Positions 1 through 9,011 of a stretch of 64,000 nucleotides of DNA are shown one piece after another. This DNA comes from Streptomyces phaeofaciens (lineage in GTDB: Bacteria > Actinomycetota > Actinomycetes > Streptomycetales > Streptomycetaceae), in the NCBI RefSeq assembly GCF_014648915.1, contig NZ_BMSA01000026.1:1-64000 (forward strand), written 5' to 3'. Under the pieces are notes generated by a model that did no database searches, was not told the DNA's origin, and worked only from the letters and a program-made list of their open reading frames with translations. The translations under genes were made by a program, and so were the position numbers. Each line of letters begins with the position of its first letter. Position 1 is the stretch's first letter.

Positions 1-545
1 CAGCCCTCGGCGTAGGCCTGCATCATGGCGTACTCGATGCCGTTGTGGACCATCTTCGAGAAGTGGCCGGCGCCCACCTTGCCCGCGTGGACGTAGCCGT
101 ACGGGCCCTCCGGCTTGAGCGCGTCGAAGATCGGCCGGAGCCGGTCCACGTGCTCCTTGTCGCCGCCGACCATCAGGGCGTAGCCGTTCTCCAGGCCCCA
201 GACGCCGCCGGAGACACCGGCGTCGACGAAGCCGATGCCCTTGGCGCCGAGTTCGGCGGCGTGCTTCTCGTCGTCCGTCCAGCGGGAGTTGCCGCCGTCC
301 ACGACGGTGTCGCCGGCCTGGAGCAGGCCGCCGAGCTCGTCGACGACGGACTGGGTGGGCGCGCCGGCCGGGACCATCACCCAGACGGTGCGCGGGGCGT
401 CCAGCCGCTCGACGAGTTCCGCGAGGTCCTTGACGTCGGAGAGGTCGGGGTTGCGGTCGTAACCGAGGACGGTGTGGCCGGCGCGGCGGATGCGCTCGCG
501 CATGTTGCCGCCCATCTTGCCGAGACCAATCAGACCGAGCTGCAT
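1..545 (-). CDS. gnd: 6-phosphogluconate dehydrogenase, N-terminal part (cut by left edge)
   Basis: Oxidises and decarboxylates 6-phosphogluconate to ribulose 5-phosphate in the oxidative pentose-phosphate pathway, making NAD(P)H in the cytosol. About 181 codons are present, read from ATG at 545. The protein opens with the Rossmann dinucleotide motif GLIGLGKMGGNM, followed by the substrate-binding stretch VDGGNSRWTDD and the family motif FVDAGVSGGVWG; the KMVHNGIEYAMMQ segment, with the catalytic Lys and Asn, lies just before the edge. The C-terminal helical domain lies outside the window. It is the last gene seen of the minus-strand operon and starts 9 bp after the pgi stop, so it is surely co-transcribed. 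The VSGGVWGLENGYALMVGG stretch suggests the shorter actinobacterial form. Confidence 0.95.
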   Translation of the reverse strand, partial: MQLGLIGLGKMGGNMRERIRRAGHTVLGYDRNPDLSDVKDLAELVERLDAPRTVWVMVPAGAPTQSVVDELGGLLQAGDTVVDGGNSRWTDDEKHAAELGAKGIGFVDAGVSGGVWGLENGYALMVGGDKEHVDRLRPIFDALKPEGPYGYVHAGKVGAGHFSKMVHNGIEYAMMQAYAEG

Positions 546-554
546 ATCAGTTCA

Positions 555-2195
555 CTACTTCCTGAGTTCGCGGTAAACGGCCACGAGGGCGGCGGTGGAG
601 GGGTCGAGGCCGGGGACGTCGGCGCCGGTGGTGAGGGCGGGCTCGACCCGCTTGGCGAGCACCTTGCCGAGCTCCACGCCCCACTGGTCGAAGGAGTCGA
701 TGCCCCAGACCGCGCCCTGGACGAACACCTTGTGCTCGTAGAGCGCGATGAACTGGCCGAGGACCGACGGGGTCAGCTCGGGGGCGAGGACGGTGGTCGT
801 GGGGTGGTTGCCCTGGAAGGTGCGGTGCGGCACCTGCTCCTCGGGCACCCCCTCCGCGCGGACCTCGTCGGCGGTCTTGCCGAAGGCGAGCGCCTGCCCC
901 TGCGCGAACAGGTTGGCCATCAACAGGTCGTGCTGCGCCGCGAGTTCGTCGCTCAGCTCGTCGACGGGGCGCGCGAAGCCGATCAGATCGGCCGGGATCA
1001 GCTTCGTGCCCTGGTGGATCAACTGGTAGTAGGCGTGCTGCCCGTTGGTGCCGGGCGTGCCCCAGACCACCGGACCGGTCTGCCACTGCACGGGCCGGCC
1101 CTCGCGGTCCACCGACTTGCCGTTGGACTCCATGTCGAGCTGCTGGAGGTAGGCGGTGAACTTCGACAGGTAGTGCGAGTACGGCAGCACCGCGTGCGAC
1201 TGCGCGTCGAAGAAGTTGCCGTACCAGATGCCCAGCAGGCCCAGGACCAGCGGGACGTTGGCCTCGGCGGGCGCGGTGCGGAAGTGCTCGTCGACGACAT
1301 GGAAGCCGTCCAGCAGCTCCCGGAAGTTCGCCGGGCCGATCGCGATCATCAGGGACAGGCCGATGGCCGAGTCGAACGAGTAGCGTCCGCCGACCCAGTC
1401 CCAGAACTCGAACATGTTGTCCGGGTCGATCCCGAACTCGGTGACCTTCTCCTCGTTCGTCGACAGCGCGACGAAGTGCTTCGCGACAGCCTTCTCCTCC
1501 CCGTCCAGGCCTGCGAGCAGCCAGGAACGGGCCGAGGTGGCGTTGGTGATCGTCTCGATGGTGGTGAAGGTCTTGGACGCGACGATGAACAGCGTCTCGC
1601 CCGGGTCCAGGTCCCGGACCGCCTCGTGGAGATCGGCGCCGTCGACGTTGGAGACGAACCGGAAGGTCAGCGAGCGGTCCGTGTGGGCCCGCAGCGCCTC
1701 GTACGCCATCGCGGGGCCGAGGTCGGAGCCGCCGATGCCGATGTTGACGACGTTCCTGATGCGCCGGCCGGTGTGACCGGTCCAGCGTCCGGAGCGGACC
1801 TCCTTGGCGAAGGCGGTCATCTTGTCGACGACCCGGTGCACCCGGGGCACGACGTTCTCGCCGTCGACCTCGATCACCGCGTCGCGCGGGGCCCGCAGCG
1901 CGGTGTGCAGGACGGCGCGCCGCTCGGTGTTGTTGATCTTCTCGCCCCGGAACATGGCGTCCCGCAGCCCGAACACGCCGGTGGCGGTGGCGAGTTCCTG
2001 GAGCAGGGCCAGCGTCTCGTCGGTGACCAGGTGCTTGGAGTAGTCGACGCGCAGGTCACCGACGCGCAGCACGTACCGCTCGGCGCGCCCGGGGTCCGCC
2101 GCGAACAGCTCACGCAGATGGGTCTGCCACTGGGCGCGGTGGTCCGCCAGCGCGGCCCACTCGGGCCGCCGCGTGAGCAGGGGTGACTCAGACAT
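555..2195 (-). CDS. pgi: glucose-6-phosphate isomerase
   Basis: Interconverts glucose 6-phosphate and fructose 6-phosphate, linking glycolysis to the pentose-phosphate genes around it. The 546-residue length is normal for the long bacterial form. The isomerase signature DWVGGRYSFDSAIGL is present, as are the sugar-phosphate loop GIGGSDLGPAMAYEAL, the SKTFTTIET phosphate-binding stretch and FQGNHPTTT near the C-terminus. The ATG at 2195 overlaps the opcA stop by 8 bp, and an AAGGAG Shine-Dalgarno sequence lies inside the opcA 3' end, so translation is coupled. The position between opcA and gnd matches the known streptomycete operon order. Confidence 0.96.
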   Translation of the reverse strand: MSESPLLTRRPEWAALADHRAQWQTHLRELFAADPGRAERYVLRVGDLRVDYSKHLVTDETLALLQELATATGVFGLRDAMFRGEKINNTERRAVLHTALRAPRDAVIEVDGENVVPRVHRVVDKMTAFAKEVRSGRWTGHTGRRIRNVVNIGIGGSDLGPAMAYEALRAHTDRSLTFRFVSNVDGADLHEAVRDLDPGETLFIVASKTFTTIETITNATSARSWLLAGLDGEEKAVAKHFVALSTNEEKVTEFGIDPDNMFEFWDWVGGRYSFDSAIGLSLMIAIGPANFRELLDGFHVVDEHFRTAPAEANVPLVLGLLGIWYGNFFDAQSHAVLPYSHYLSKFTAYLQQLDMESNGKSVDREGRPVQWQTGPVVWGTPGTNGQHAYYQLIHQGTKLIPADLIGFARPVDELSDELAAQHDLLMANLFAQGQALAFGKTADEVRAEGVPEEQVPHRTFQGNHPTTTVLAPELTPSVLGQFIALYEHKVFVQGAVWGIDSFDQWGVELGKVLAKRVEPALTTGADVPGLDPSTAALVAVYRELRK

Positions 2196-3123
2196 GGGAG
2201 GGGGTCTCCTTGGTGCCCTCGCCCCGCAGGGCGACGGCGTACATCTCGTCCGCGTCGAGGCGCCGCAGCTCCTCGGCGATGAGTTCGGAGGTGGTGCGGA
2301 CCTTCAGCGCGAGGGTCCGCGGGGGCTGGCCCGGCAGGGAGAGCGTGGCCAGGGGGCCCTCGGGGCGGTCGATGACGATGTCGCCGCCCGCGGTGCCGAG
2401 CCGCACGGCCGTCACGACGGGGCCCGCGGTGACGACCCGGTCGATCGTCACGTTCAGCCGCGCCTCCAGCCAGCGGGCCAGCAGCTCGGCCGCCGGGTTC
2501 TCCGCCTCGGCCTCCACCGCGCCCGAGACGATCGGCACCCGGGCCTGGTCCAGGGCCGCCGCCAGCATCGAGCGCCACGGGGTCAGCCGGGTCCAGGCGA
2601 GGTCGGTGTCGCCGGGGGCGTAGGAGCGGATGCGGCTCCGGAGCGCCTCGATCGGGTTCTCGACGGCGTAGAGGTCGGTGATCCGGCGCTGGGCCAGTGC
2701 GCCCAGCGGGTCCTTGGACGGGTTCTGCGGCGCGTCCACCGGCCACCAGACGACGACCGGCGCGTCCGGCAGCAGCAGCGGCAGCACGACGGAGTCGGCG
2801 TGGTCGGACACCTCGCCGTACGTGCGCAGGATGACCGTCTCGCCGGTGCCGGCCTCGGAACCCACCCGGACCTCGGCGTCCAGCCGGGACTGTGTGCGCT
2901 CGCGCGGGGTGCGGGCGTGCCGCTTGATGACGACCAGGGTGCGCGAGGGGTGCTCGTGCGAGGCCTCCTCGGCGGCCTTGATCGAGTCGTAGGCGTTCTC
3001 CTCGTCCGTGACGATGACCATCGTCAGGACCATGCCCACGGCTGGTGTGCCGATGGCGCGGCGGCCCTTCACCAGCGCCTTGTTGATCTTGCTTGCCGTG
3101 GTGTCGGTCAGGTCGATCTTCAT
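2188..3123 (-). CDS. opcA: glucose-6-phosphate dehydrogenase assembly/activator protein OpcA
   Basis: OpcA is needed for full activity or assembly of glucose-6-phosphate dehydrogenase in cyanobacteria and actinobacteria. The 311-residue protein begins MKIDLTDTTASKINKAL and contains the family stretches SRTLVVIKRH, PDAPVVVWWPVDAP and DLAWTRLTPWRSMLAAALDQ. No catalytic motif is expected. Its ATG overlaps the zwf stop as ATGA (3120-3123), which places it immediately downstream of its partner enzyme, and it overlaps pgi by 8 bp on the other side. Assignment rests on both sequence and context. Confidence 0.95.
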   Translation of the reverse strand: MKIDLTDTTASKINKALVKGRRAIGTPAVGMVLTMVIVTDEENAYDSIKAAEEASHEHPSRTLVVIKRHARTPRERTQSRLDAEVRVGSEAGTGETVILRTYGEVSDHADSVVLPLLLPDAPVVVWWPVDAPQNPSKDPLGALAQRRITDLYAVENPIEALRSRIRSYAPGDTDLAWTRLTPWRSMLAAALDQARVPIVSGAVEAEAENPAAELLARWLEARLNVTIDRVVTAGPVVTAVRLGTAGGDIVIDRPEGPLATLSLPGQPPRTLALKVRTTSELIAEELRRLDADEMYAVALRGEGTKETPSHV

Positions 3124-4655
3124 GGCCTGCGCCAGCTCCGTCCGTCTCGTGCGAGCATCTCGTCGGCTTCCTCGGGTCCCCAGCTGCCCGATGCGTACTG
3201 CGCCGTCTTTCCGTGTGCCGCCCAGTACTCCTCGATCGGGTCGAGGATCTTCCAGGACTCTTCCACTTCCTGGTGGCGGGGGAACAGGTTGGCGTCGCCG
3301 AGCAGCACGTCCAGGATGAGGCGCTCGTACGCCTCCGGGCTGGACTCCGTGAAGGACTCGCCGTAGGCGAAGTCCATCGTGACGTCCCGGATCTCCATCG
3401 AGGTGCCCGGCACCTTGGAGCCGAAGCGCACGGTGATGCCCTCGTCCGGCTGGACGCGGATGACGATGGCGTTCTGGCCCAGCTCTTCGGTCGCGGTGGA
3501 GTCGAAGGGGGAGTGCGGGGCCCGCTGGAAGACCACCGCGATCTCGGTGACCCGGCGGCCCAGCCGCTTGCCGGTGCGCAGGTAGAACGGCACGCCCGCC
3601 CAGCGGCGGTTGTCGACGTTCAGCTTCACCGCGGCGTACGTGTCGGTCGTGGAGGCCGGGTCGATGCCCTCCTCCTCCAGATAGCCGCGCACCTTCTCGC
3701 CGCCCTGCCAGGCCGCCGCGTACTGCGCCCGCACGGTGTGGTCGCCCAGGTCGTCCGGCAGCTTCACGGCCTTGAGCACCTTGAGCTTCTCGGTGAGCAG
3801 CGAGGCCGCGTCGAAGGAGGCCGGCTCCTCCATGGCGGTGAGCGCCATCAGCTGGAGCAGGTGGTTCTGGATGACGTCACGGGCCGAGCCGATCCCGTCG
3901 TAGTAGCCCGCGCGGCCGCCGATGCCGATGTCCTCGGCCATGGTGATCTGCACATGGTCCACGAAGGACCGGTTCCAGATCGGCTCGAACATCGTGTTGG
4001 CGAAGCGCAGCGCCAGGATGTTCTGGACGGTCTCCTTGCCCAGGTAGTGGTCGATCCGGAAGACCTGGTCCGGATCGAACACGTCGTGCACGACCGCGTT
4101 CAGGTCGCGGGCGCTCGCCAGGTCGTGGCCGAACGGCTTCTCGATGACCGCCCGGCGCCAGGAACCCTCCGGCGCCTTCGCCAGCCCGTGCTTCTTGAGC
4201 TGTTCGGCGACCTTCGGGAAGAACTTCGGCGGCACGGAGAGGTAGAAGGCGAAGTTGCCGCCGGTGCCCCGGGCGGCGTCCAGCTCCTCGACGGCCGTCT
4301 TCAGCTGCTTGAAGGCGTCGTCGTCGTCGAAGTCGCCCGGGATGAACCGCATGCCCTCGGCGAGCTGCTGCCAGACCTCCTCGCGGAACGGCGTGCGCGC
4401 GTGCTCGCGGACCGCGTCGTGGACGATCTCCGCGAAGTCCTCGTCCTCCCAGTCCCGGCGGGCGAAGCCGAGGAGCGAGAAGCCCGGCGGAAGCAGCCCG
4501 CGGTTGGCGAGGTCGTAGACGGCCGGCATCAGCTTCTTGCGGGAGAGGTCGCCCGTCACCCCGAAGATGACCAGGCCGGAGGGGCCGGCGATGCGGGGCA
4601 GGCGCCGGTCGCGGGGGTCCCGCAGCGGGTTGTCCCACACAGGGATGGTGCTCAT
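3120..4655 (-). CDS. zwf: glucose-6-phosphate 1-dehydrogenase
   Basis: Catalyses the first and committing step of the oxidative pentose-phosphate pathway, glucose 6-phosphate to 6-phosphogluconolactone, with NADP. The 511-residue length is standard. The nucleotide-binding motif GVTGDLSRKKLMPAVYDL lies near residue 30, and the active-site signature RIDHYLGKETVQN carries the catalytic His. EKPFGHDLASARDLN is the second substrate loop. The start codon overlaps the tal stop (ATGA at 4652-4655), and the stop overlaps opcA. Streptomycetes commonly carry two zwf copies; this operon form includes pgi. Confidence 0.96.
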   Translation of the reverse strand: MSTIPVWDNPLRDPRDRRLPRIAGPSGLVIFGVTGDLSRKKLMPAVYDLANRGLLPPGFSLLGFARRDWEDEDFAEIVHDAVREHARTPFREEVWQQLAEGMRFIPGDFDDDDAFKQLKTAVEELDAARGTGGNFAFYLSVPPKFFPKVAEQLKKHGLAKAPEGSWRRAVIEKPFGHDLASARDLNAVVHDVFDPDQVFRIDHYLGKETVQNILALRFANTMFEPIWNRSFVDHVQITMAEDIGIGGRAGYYDGIGSARDVIQNHLLQLMALTAMEEPASFDAASLLTEKLKVLKAVKLPDDLGDHTVRAQYAAAWQGGEKVRGYLEEEGIDPASTTDTYAAVKLNVDNRRWAGVPFYLRTGKRLGRRVTEIAVVFQRAPHSPFDSTATEELGQNAIVIRVQPDEGITVRFGSKVPGTSMEIRDVTMDFAYGESFTESSPEAYERLILDVLLGDANLFPRHQEVEESWKILDPIEEYWAAHGKTAQYASGSWGPEEADEMLARDGRSWRRP

Positions 4656-5857
4656 TCCGCGTCAGCTCCCTTGTTCGTGTCGGCCGCCTCGCTCGCTTCG
4701 GCTGCCTTGCTCGTCAGCGACGTCGTGACCGTGTTCAGCAAGTCCTCCCACGCCATCTCGAACTTGGCGACACCGTCGTCCTCCAAACGGGTGACGACCT
4801 CGTCGTACGAGATGCCGAGGGCCGCTACGGCGGCCAGGTCGGCGCGGGCCCGGTCGTAGCCGCCGGAGACCGTGTCGCCGGTGACGTCGCCGTGGTCGGC
4901 GGTGGCGTTCAGGGTGGCCTCGGGCATGGTGTTGACGGTGCCGGGGGCGACCAGCTCCTCCACGTACAGCGTGTCCTTGTAGGCGGGGTCCTTCACCCCG
5001 GTGGAGGCCCACAGCGGCCGCTGCCTGGTGGCCTTCGCGTCGGCCAGCGCGGCCCAGCGGCCGCCCGGCGGGGTCGAGCCGTCGGCGGAGCCGAACACCT
5101 CCTCGTAGGCCTCGTAGGCCAGCCGCGCGTTGGCGAGCGCGGCCTTCCCCTTGAGGGCGAGGGCCCCGTCCGTGCCGAGGGCCGTCAGCTGCCGGTCGAT
5201 GTCGGCGTCGACGCGGGAGACGAAGAAGGAGGCGACGGAGTGGATGGCGGAGAGGTCCAACCCGTTCGCGCGGGCCTTCTCCAGACCGGCCAGGTAGGCG
5301 TCCATGACCTCGCGGTAGCGCTCCAGCGAGAAGATCAGCGTGACGTTGACGCTGATGCCGAGGCCGATGACCTCGGTGATCGCCGGCAGGCCGGCCTTCG
5401 TCGCCGGGATCTTGACCATGACGTTGGGGCGGTCGACGAGCCAGGCGAGCTGCTTGGCCTCGGCGACGGTGGCCGCCGTGTCGTGGGCGAGGCGCGGGTC
5501 CACCTCGATGGACACCCGGCCGTCCCGGCCGTCCGTGGCGAGGTGGACGGAGTGCAGGATGTCGGCGGCGGCCCGTACGTCGGCGGTCGTCATCATCCGT
5601 ACGGCCTCGTCCACCGTCACACCGCGCACGGCGAGGTCGGCGAGCTGGTCCTCATAGCCCTCGCCGGTGCCGATGGCGGCCTGGAAGATGGACGGGTTGG
5701 TGGTGACGCCGACGACGTGGCGCGTGGCGACGAGTTCGGCGAGGTTGCCGGACCGGATCCGCGTGCGCGACAGGTCGTCCAGCCAGATGGAGACGCCCTC
5801 GTCGGAGAGGCGCTTCAGGGCTTCCGCGGGTGCGGTCGCTTCGGTCACTGTGATCAT
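4652..5857 (-). CDS. tal: transaldolase
   Basis: Transfers a dihydroxyacetone unit between sedoheptulose 7-phosphate and glyceraldehyde 3-phosphate in the non-oxidative pentose-phosphate branch. The Schiff-base lysine sits in NVMVKIPATKAGLPAI, and the family motif GVTTNPSIFQAAIG is near residue 45. ATG 5857 (MITVTEATAP) was chosen over an upstream in-frame GTG at 5884, because the latter would overlap the tkt stop and adds a poor leader. The product is 401 residues with an Ala/Glu-rich C-terminal tail of about 20 residues. It is the second gene of the operon, 19 bp after tkt. Confidence 0.95.
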   Translation of the reverse strand: MITVTEATAPAEALKRLSDEGVSIWLDDLSRTRIRSGNLAELVATRHVVGVTTNPSIFQAAIGTGEGYEDQLADLAVRGVTVDEAVRMMTTADVRAAADILHSVHLATDGRDGRVSIEVDPRLAHDTAATVAEAKQLAWLVDRPNVMVKIPATKAGLPAITEVIGLGISVNVTLIFSLERYREVMDAYLAGLEKARANGLDLSAIHSVASFFVSRVDADIDRQLTALGTDGALALKGKAALANARLAYEAYEEVFGSADGSTPPGGRWAALADAKATRQRPLWASTGVKDPAYKDTLYVEELVAPGTVNTMPEATLNATADHGDVTGDTVSGGYDRARADLAAVAALGISYDEVVTRLEDDGVAKFEMAWEDLLNTVTTSLTSKAAEASEAADTNKGADAE

Positions 5858-5876
5858 CTTCTTTCTGGCGTTCGGA

Positions 5877-7952
5877 TCAACCACGCGCTGCGGCCAGGGA
5901 TTCCCGGGCCGCGGCGGCGACGTTCTCGGCGGTGAAGCCGTACTCGGTGAACAGGGTGCGGGCGTCGGCGGAGGCGCCGAAGTGCTCCAGGGAGACGATG
6001 CGTCCGGCGTCGCCCACGAAGCGGTGCCAGGTGAGGCCGATGCCCGCCTCGACCGCGACCCGGGCCTTCACCGCCGGCGGCAGCACCCGCTCGCGGTACT
6101 CCCGCGGCTGCTCCTCGAACCACTCCACGGACGGCATCGACACCACCCGCGTCCCGATGCCCTCGGCCTCCAGCGTCTCGCGGGCCTCGACCGCGAGCCG
6201 TACCTCGGAACCGGTGGCGACGAGCACGACGTCCGGGGTCCCGGTGGAGGAGTCGAACAGGACGTAACCGCCCTTCGCCGCATCGGGGTCGGGCGCGTAC
6301 GTGGGGACGCCCTGGCGGGTGAGGGCGAGACCGTGCGGGGCCGGGCGGGTGGCGTGCCGCTTCAGGATCTCGGCCCAGGCGATCGCGGTCTCGTTGGCGT
6401 CGGCGGGCCGCACCACGTTCAGGCCCGGGACGGCGCGCAGCGAGGCGAGGTGTTCGACCGGCTGATGGGTCGGGCCGTCCTCGCCGAGGCCGACGGAGTC
6501 GTGGGTCCACACGTAGGTCACCGGCAGCTGCATCAGCGCCGACATCCGGACCGCGTTGCGCATGTAGTCGGAGAACACGAGGAACGTGCCGCCGTAGACG
6601 CGGGTGTTGCCGTGCAGCGCGATGCCGTTCATCTCCGCGGCCATCGAGAACTCGCGGATGCCGAAGTGGACGGTGCGGCCGTACGGGTCGGCCTCGGGCA
6701 GCGGGTTGCCCTCGGGGAGGAAGGAGGAGGTCTTGTCGATGGTGGTGTTGTTGGAGCCGGCGAGGTCGGCGGAGCCGCCCCACAGCTCCGGGATCACCGC
6801 GCCCAGCGACCGGAGCACCGTGCCGGAGGCCGCGCGGGTGGCGACCGAGGTGCCGGGCTCGAACACCGGCAGCGCCTCCTCCCAGCCCCGCGGGAGCTGT
6901 CCGGCGACGATCCGGTCGAAGAGCCTCGCCCGCTCCGGGTGCGTGCCGCGCCACTCCTCGAGCCGCTTGTCCCAGGCCGCGTGGGCCTCGGCGCCCCGGT
7001 CCAGGGCGGCGCGGGAGTGGGCGAGCACCTCGGCGTCGACCTGGAAGGACCGCTCGGGGTCGAAGCCCAGCAGCCGTTTGGTTGCGGCGATCTCCTGCGC
7101 GCCGAGCGCCGAGCCGTGGGAGGCCTCGGTGTTGCGGGCGTTCGGGGCGGGCCAGGCGATGATCGTGCGCATCGCGATGAACGAGGGGCGGGAGGTCTCG
7201 TCCTGAGCCGCCTTCAGGGCCGCGTACAGGGCCGGGACGTCGATGTCACCGCTGTCGGCGGGCTCGACGCGCTGGACGTGCCAGCCGTACGCCTCGTAGC
7301 GCTTCGGCACGTCCTCGGAGAACGCGGTGGCGGTGTCGCCCTCGATGGAGATGTGGTTGTCGTCGTAGAGGAAGACCAGGTTGCCGAGCTTCTGGTGGCC
7401 GGCGAGCGAGGAGGCCTCGGCGGAGACGCCCTCCTCCAGGTCGCCGTCGGAGACGATCGCCCAGATCGTGTGGTCGAAGGGGGACTCGCCCCGCGGGGTC
7501 TCCGGGTCGAAGAGGCCGCGCTCGAAGCGGGCGGCCATCGCCATGCCCACGGCGTTGGCGGCACCCTGGCCGAGCGGCCCGGTGGTGGTCTCGACGCCGG
7601 CCGTGTGCCCGTACTCGGGATGGCCCGGGGTCTTCGAGCCGTGGGTGCGGAAGCTCTTCAGGTCGTCCAGCTCCAGTTCGTAGCCGGAGAGGAAGAGCTG
7701 GGTGTAGAGGGTCAGCGAGGTGTGGCCGGGGGAGAGGACGAAACGGTCACGGCCGGTCCACTCCGGATCCGCCGGGTCGTGACGCATCACCTTCTGAAAG
7801 ATCGTGTACGCGGCCGGGGCCAGGCTCATCGCGGTGCCCGGGTGGCCGTTGCCCACCTGCTGCACGGCATCCGCCGCCAGAAGACGTGCGGTGTCGACAG
7901 CACGCCGGTCGAGGTCGGTCCACTCGAAGCTGTTCGGAGTCTGCGTGCTCAT
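5877..7952 (-). CDS. tkt: transketolase
   Basis: Thiamine-diphosphate enzyme that moves two-carbon ketol units between sugar phosphates. The 691-residue product has the N-terminal GNGHPGTAMSLAP substrate motif, the TPP-binding stretch SDGDLEEGVSAEASSLAGHQ ending in LYDDNHISIEGDT, and the C-terminal pyrimidine domain with THDSVGLGEDGPTHQPVEHL. ATG 7952 is preferred to the in-frame TTG at 7958; GAGGA lies about 10 bases upstream of the ATG. It is the first gene of the operon, so its upstream region, shared with a divergent AraC gene, should drive all six genes. Confidence 0.96.
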   Translation of the reverse strand: MSTQTPNSFEWTDLDRRAVDTARLLAADAVQQVGNGHPGTAMSLAPAAYTIFQKVMRHDPADPEWTGRDRFVLSPGHTSLTLYTQLFLSGYELELDDLKSFRTHGSKTPGHPEYGHTAGVETTTGPLGQGAANAVGMAMAARFERGLFDPETPRGESPFDHTIWAIVSDGDLEEGVSAEASSLAGHQKLGNLVFLYDDNHISIEGDTATAFSEDVPKRYEAYGWHVQRVEPADSGDIDVPALYAALKAAQDETSRPSFIAMRTIIAWPAPNARNTEASHGSALGAQEIAATKRLLGFDPERSFQVDAEVLAHSRAALDRGAEAHAAWDKRLEEWRGTHPERARLFDRIVAGQLPRGWEEALPVFEPGTSVATRAASGTVLRSLGAVIPELWGGSADLAGSNNTTIDKTSSFLPEGNPLPEADPYGRTVHFGIREFSMAAEMNGIALHGNTRVYGGTFLVFSDYMRNAVRMSALMQLPVTYVWTHDSVGLGEDGPTHQPVEHLASLRAVPGLNVVRPADANETAIAWAEILKRHATRPAPHGLALTRQGVPTYAPDPDAAKGGYVLFDSSTGTPDVVLVATGSEVRLAVEARETLEAEGIGTRVVSMPSVEWFEEQPREYRERVLPPAVKARVAVEAGIGLTWHRFVGDAGRIVSLEHFGASADARTLFTEYGFTAENVAAAARESLAAARG

Positions 7953-8003
7953 CTTCAAGAAGTCCTCGATAGGAGGGGGGTCGCTGCTCGGACGCGTTCA
8001 AAA

Positions 8004-8022
8004 GTAAAAGTCTGACTTTTAC
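8004..8022. promoter_or_regulatory. perfect palindrome in the tkt / AraC divergent promoter region
   Basis: GTAAAAGT and ACTTTTAC are perfect 8-bp inverted arms separated by CTG. They are AT-rich in a GC-rich background, and lie about 52 bp upstream of the tkt start and 17 bp upstream of the AraC-family start. This is the form expected of a dimeric repressor or activator site. The bound regulator is not identifiable from sequence; the adjacent AraC protein is one candidate, although AraC sites are usually direct repeats. Confidence 0.55.
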
Positions 8023-8038
8023 GAGGGAAGGTCTTCCT

Positions 8039-8998
8039 GTGTCAGCCTGTGGTGAAAGTGGGACATCGGCAGTGACAGCGGAACGGCACGAGAAGGACAT
8101 GGCGGACAGACACCCCCAACACGGCGACGGGCGGCCCGGCGACGGGATCAGGACCTTCCCCTTCCCCGTCGAACCGGGCGCCGGCGGTATCGGCATGCGG
8201 GTCGGCCCCCTGGGCACCGGCCGCACCTGGCACCCCGACGCACCGCTGGACCGTGTGCACCGCATCGACTTCCACGTGGTGATGCTCTTCGACGACGGAC
8301 CCGTACATCACATGATCGACTTCGCCGAGTACGAGGCGACGGCCGGCGATCTGCTGTGGATCCGGCCGGGACAGGTCCACCGCTTCTCGCGGGCCGACGA
8401 GTACCGCGGAACCGTCCTCGCCATGCAGCCCGGGTTCCTGCCCCGAGCCACGGTCGAGGCCACCGGCCTCTACCGCTACGACCTGCCGCCGCTGCTCCGC
8501 CCCGACGCGCCCCACCTCGCGGGGCTGCGCGCGGCACTGACCCACCTTCGGCGCGAGTACGAGGACAGCGCCACCCTGCCCCTGAGCCTGCACACGGCGG
8601 TCCTGCGGCACTCGCTCACCGCGTTCCTGCTGCGCCTCGCGCACCTCGCGGCGAGCTCGGCGGAGGCCGGGCGGCGCACGGAGTCCACGTTCACCCTGTT
8701 CCGCGACGCCGTGGAGCGGGACTTCGCCACCAACCACAGCGTCAGCGCCTACGCCGACGCGCTCGGCTACTCCCGCCGCACCCTGGTGCGCGCGGTCCGC
8801 GCCGCGACCGGCGAGACCCCCAAGGGCTTCATCGACAAACGGGTCGTCCTGGAGGCGAAACGGCTGCTGGCCCACACGGAACTGCCGATCGGCCGGGTGG
8901 GCGCGGCGGTGGGCTTCCCGGACCCGGCGAACTTCTCCAAGTTCTTCCAGTTGCACACGGGACAGACCCCGGCCGGGTTCCGGGCGGAACTGCGGTGA
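8039..8998 (+). CDS. AraC-family transcriptional regulator
   Basis: A 319-residue DNA-binding regulator. An N-terminal cupin-like sensing domain (about residues 40-170) contains the GDLLWIRPGQVHRF stretch typical of AraC ligand domains. The C-terminal double helix-turn-helix (about 215-319) carries HSVSAYADALGYSRRTLVRAV and the second-helix signature VGFPDPANFSKFFQLHTGQTP. GTG 8039 has GGGAAGG seven bases upstream; ATG 8099 is an alternative that loses 20 unstructured residues. It is divergent from the pentose-phosphate operon and 13 bp upstream of a decayed SDR gene that it probably once controlled. The effector is unknown. Confidence 0.88.
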   Translation: MSACGESGTSAVTAERHEKDMADRHPQHGDGRPGDGIRTFPFPVEPGAGGIGMRVGPLGTGRTWHPDAPLDRVHRIDFHVVMLFDDGPVHHMIDFAEYEATAGDLLWIRPGQVHRFSRADEYRGTVLAMQPGFLPRATVEATGLYRYDLPPLLRPDAPHLAGLRAALTHLRREYEDSATLPLSLHTAVLRHSLTAFLLRLAHLAASSAEAGRRTESTFTLFRDAVERDFATNHSVSAYADALGYSRRTLVRAVRAATGETPKGFIDKRVVLEAKRLLAHTELPIGRVGAAVGFPDPANFSKFFQLHTGQTPAGFRAELR

Positions 8999-9011
8999 GG
9001 AAGGAGCGGAC

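Noticed and set aside
3093..4859. Long plus-strand frame over zwf
   Set aside because: Mirror frame of zwf, with no family motifs and no ribosome-binding site.
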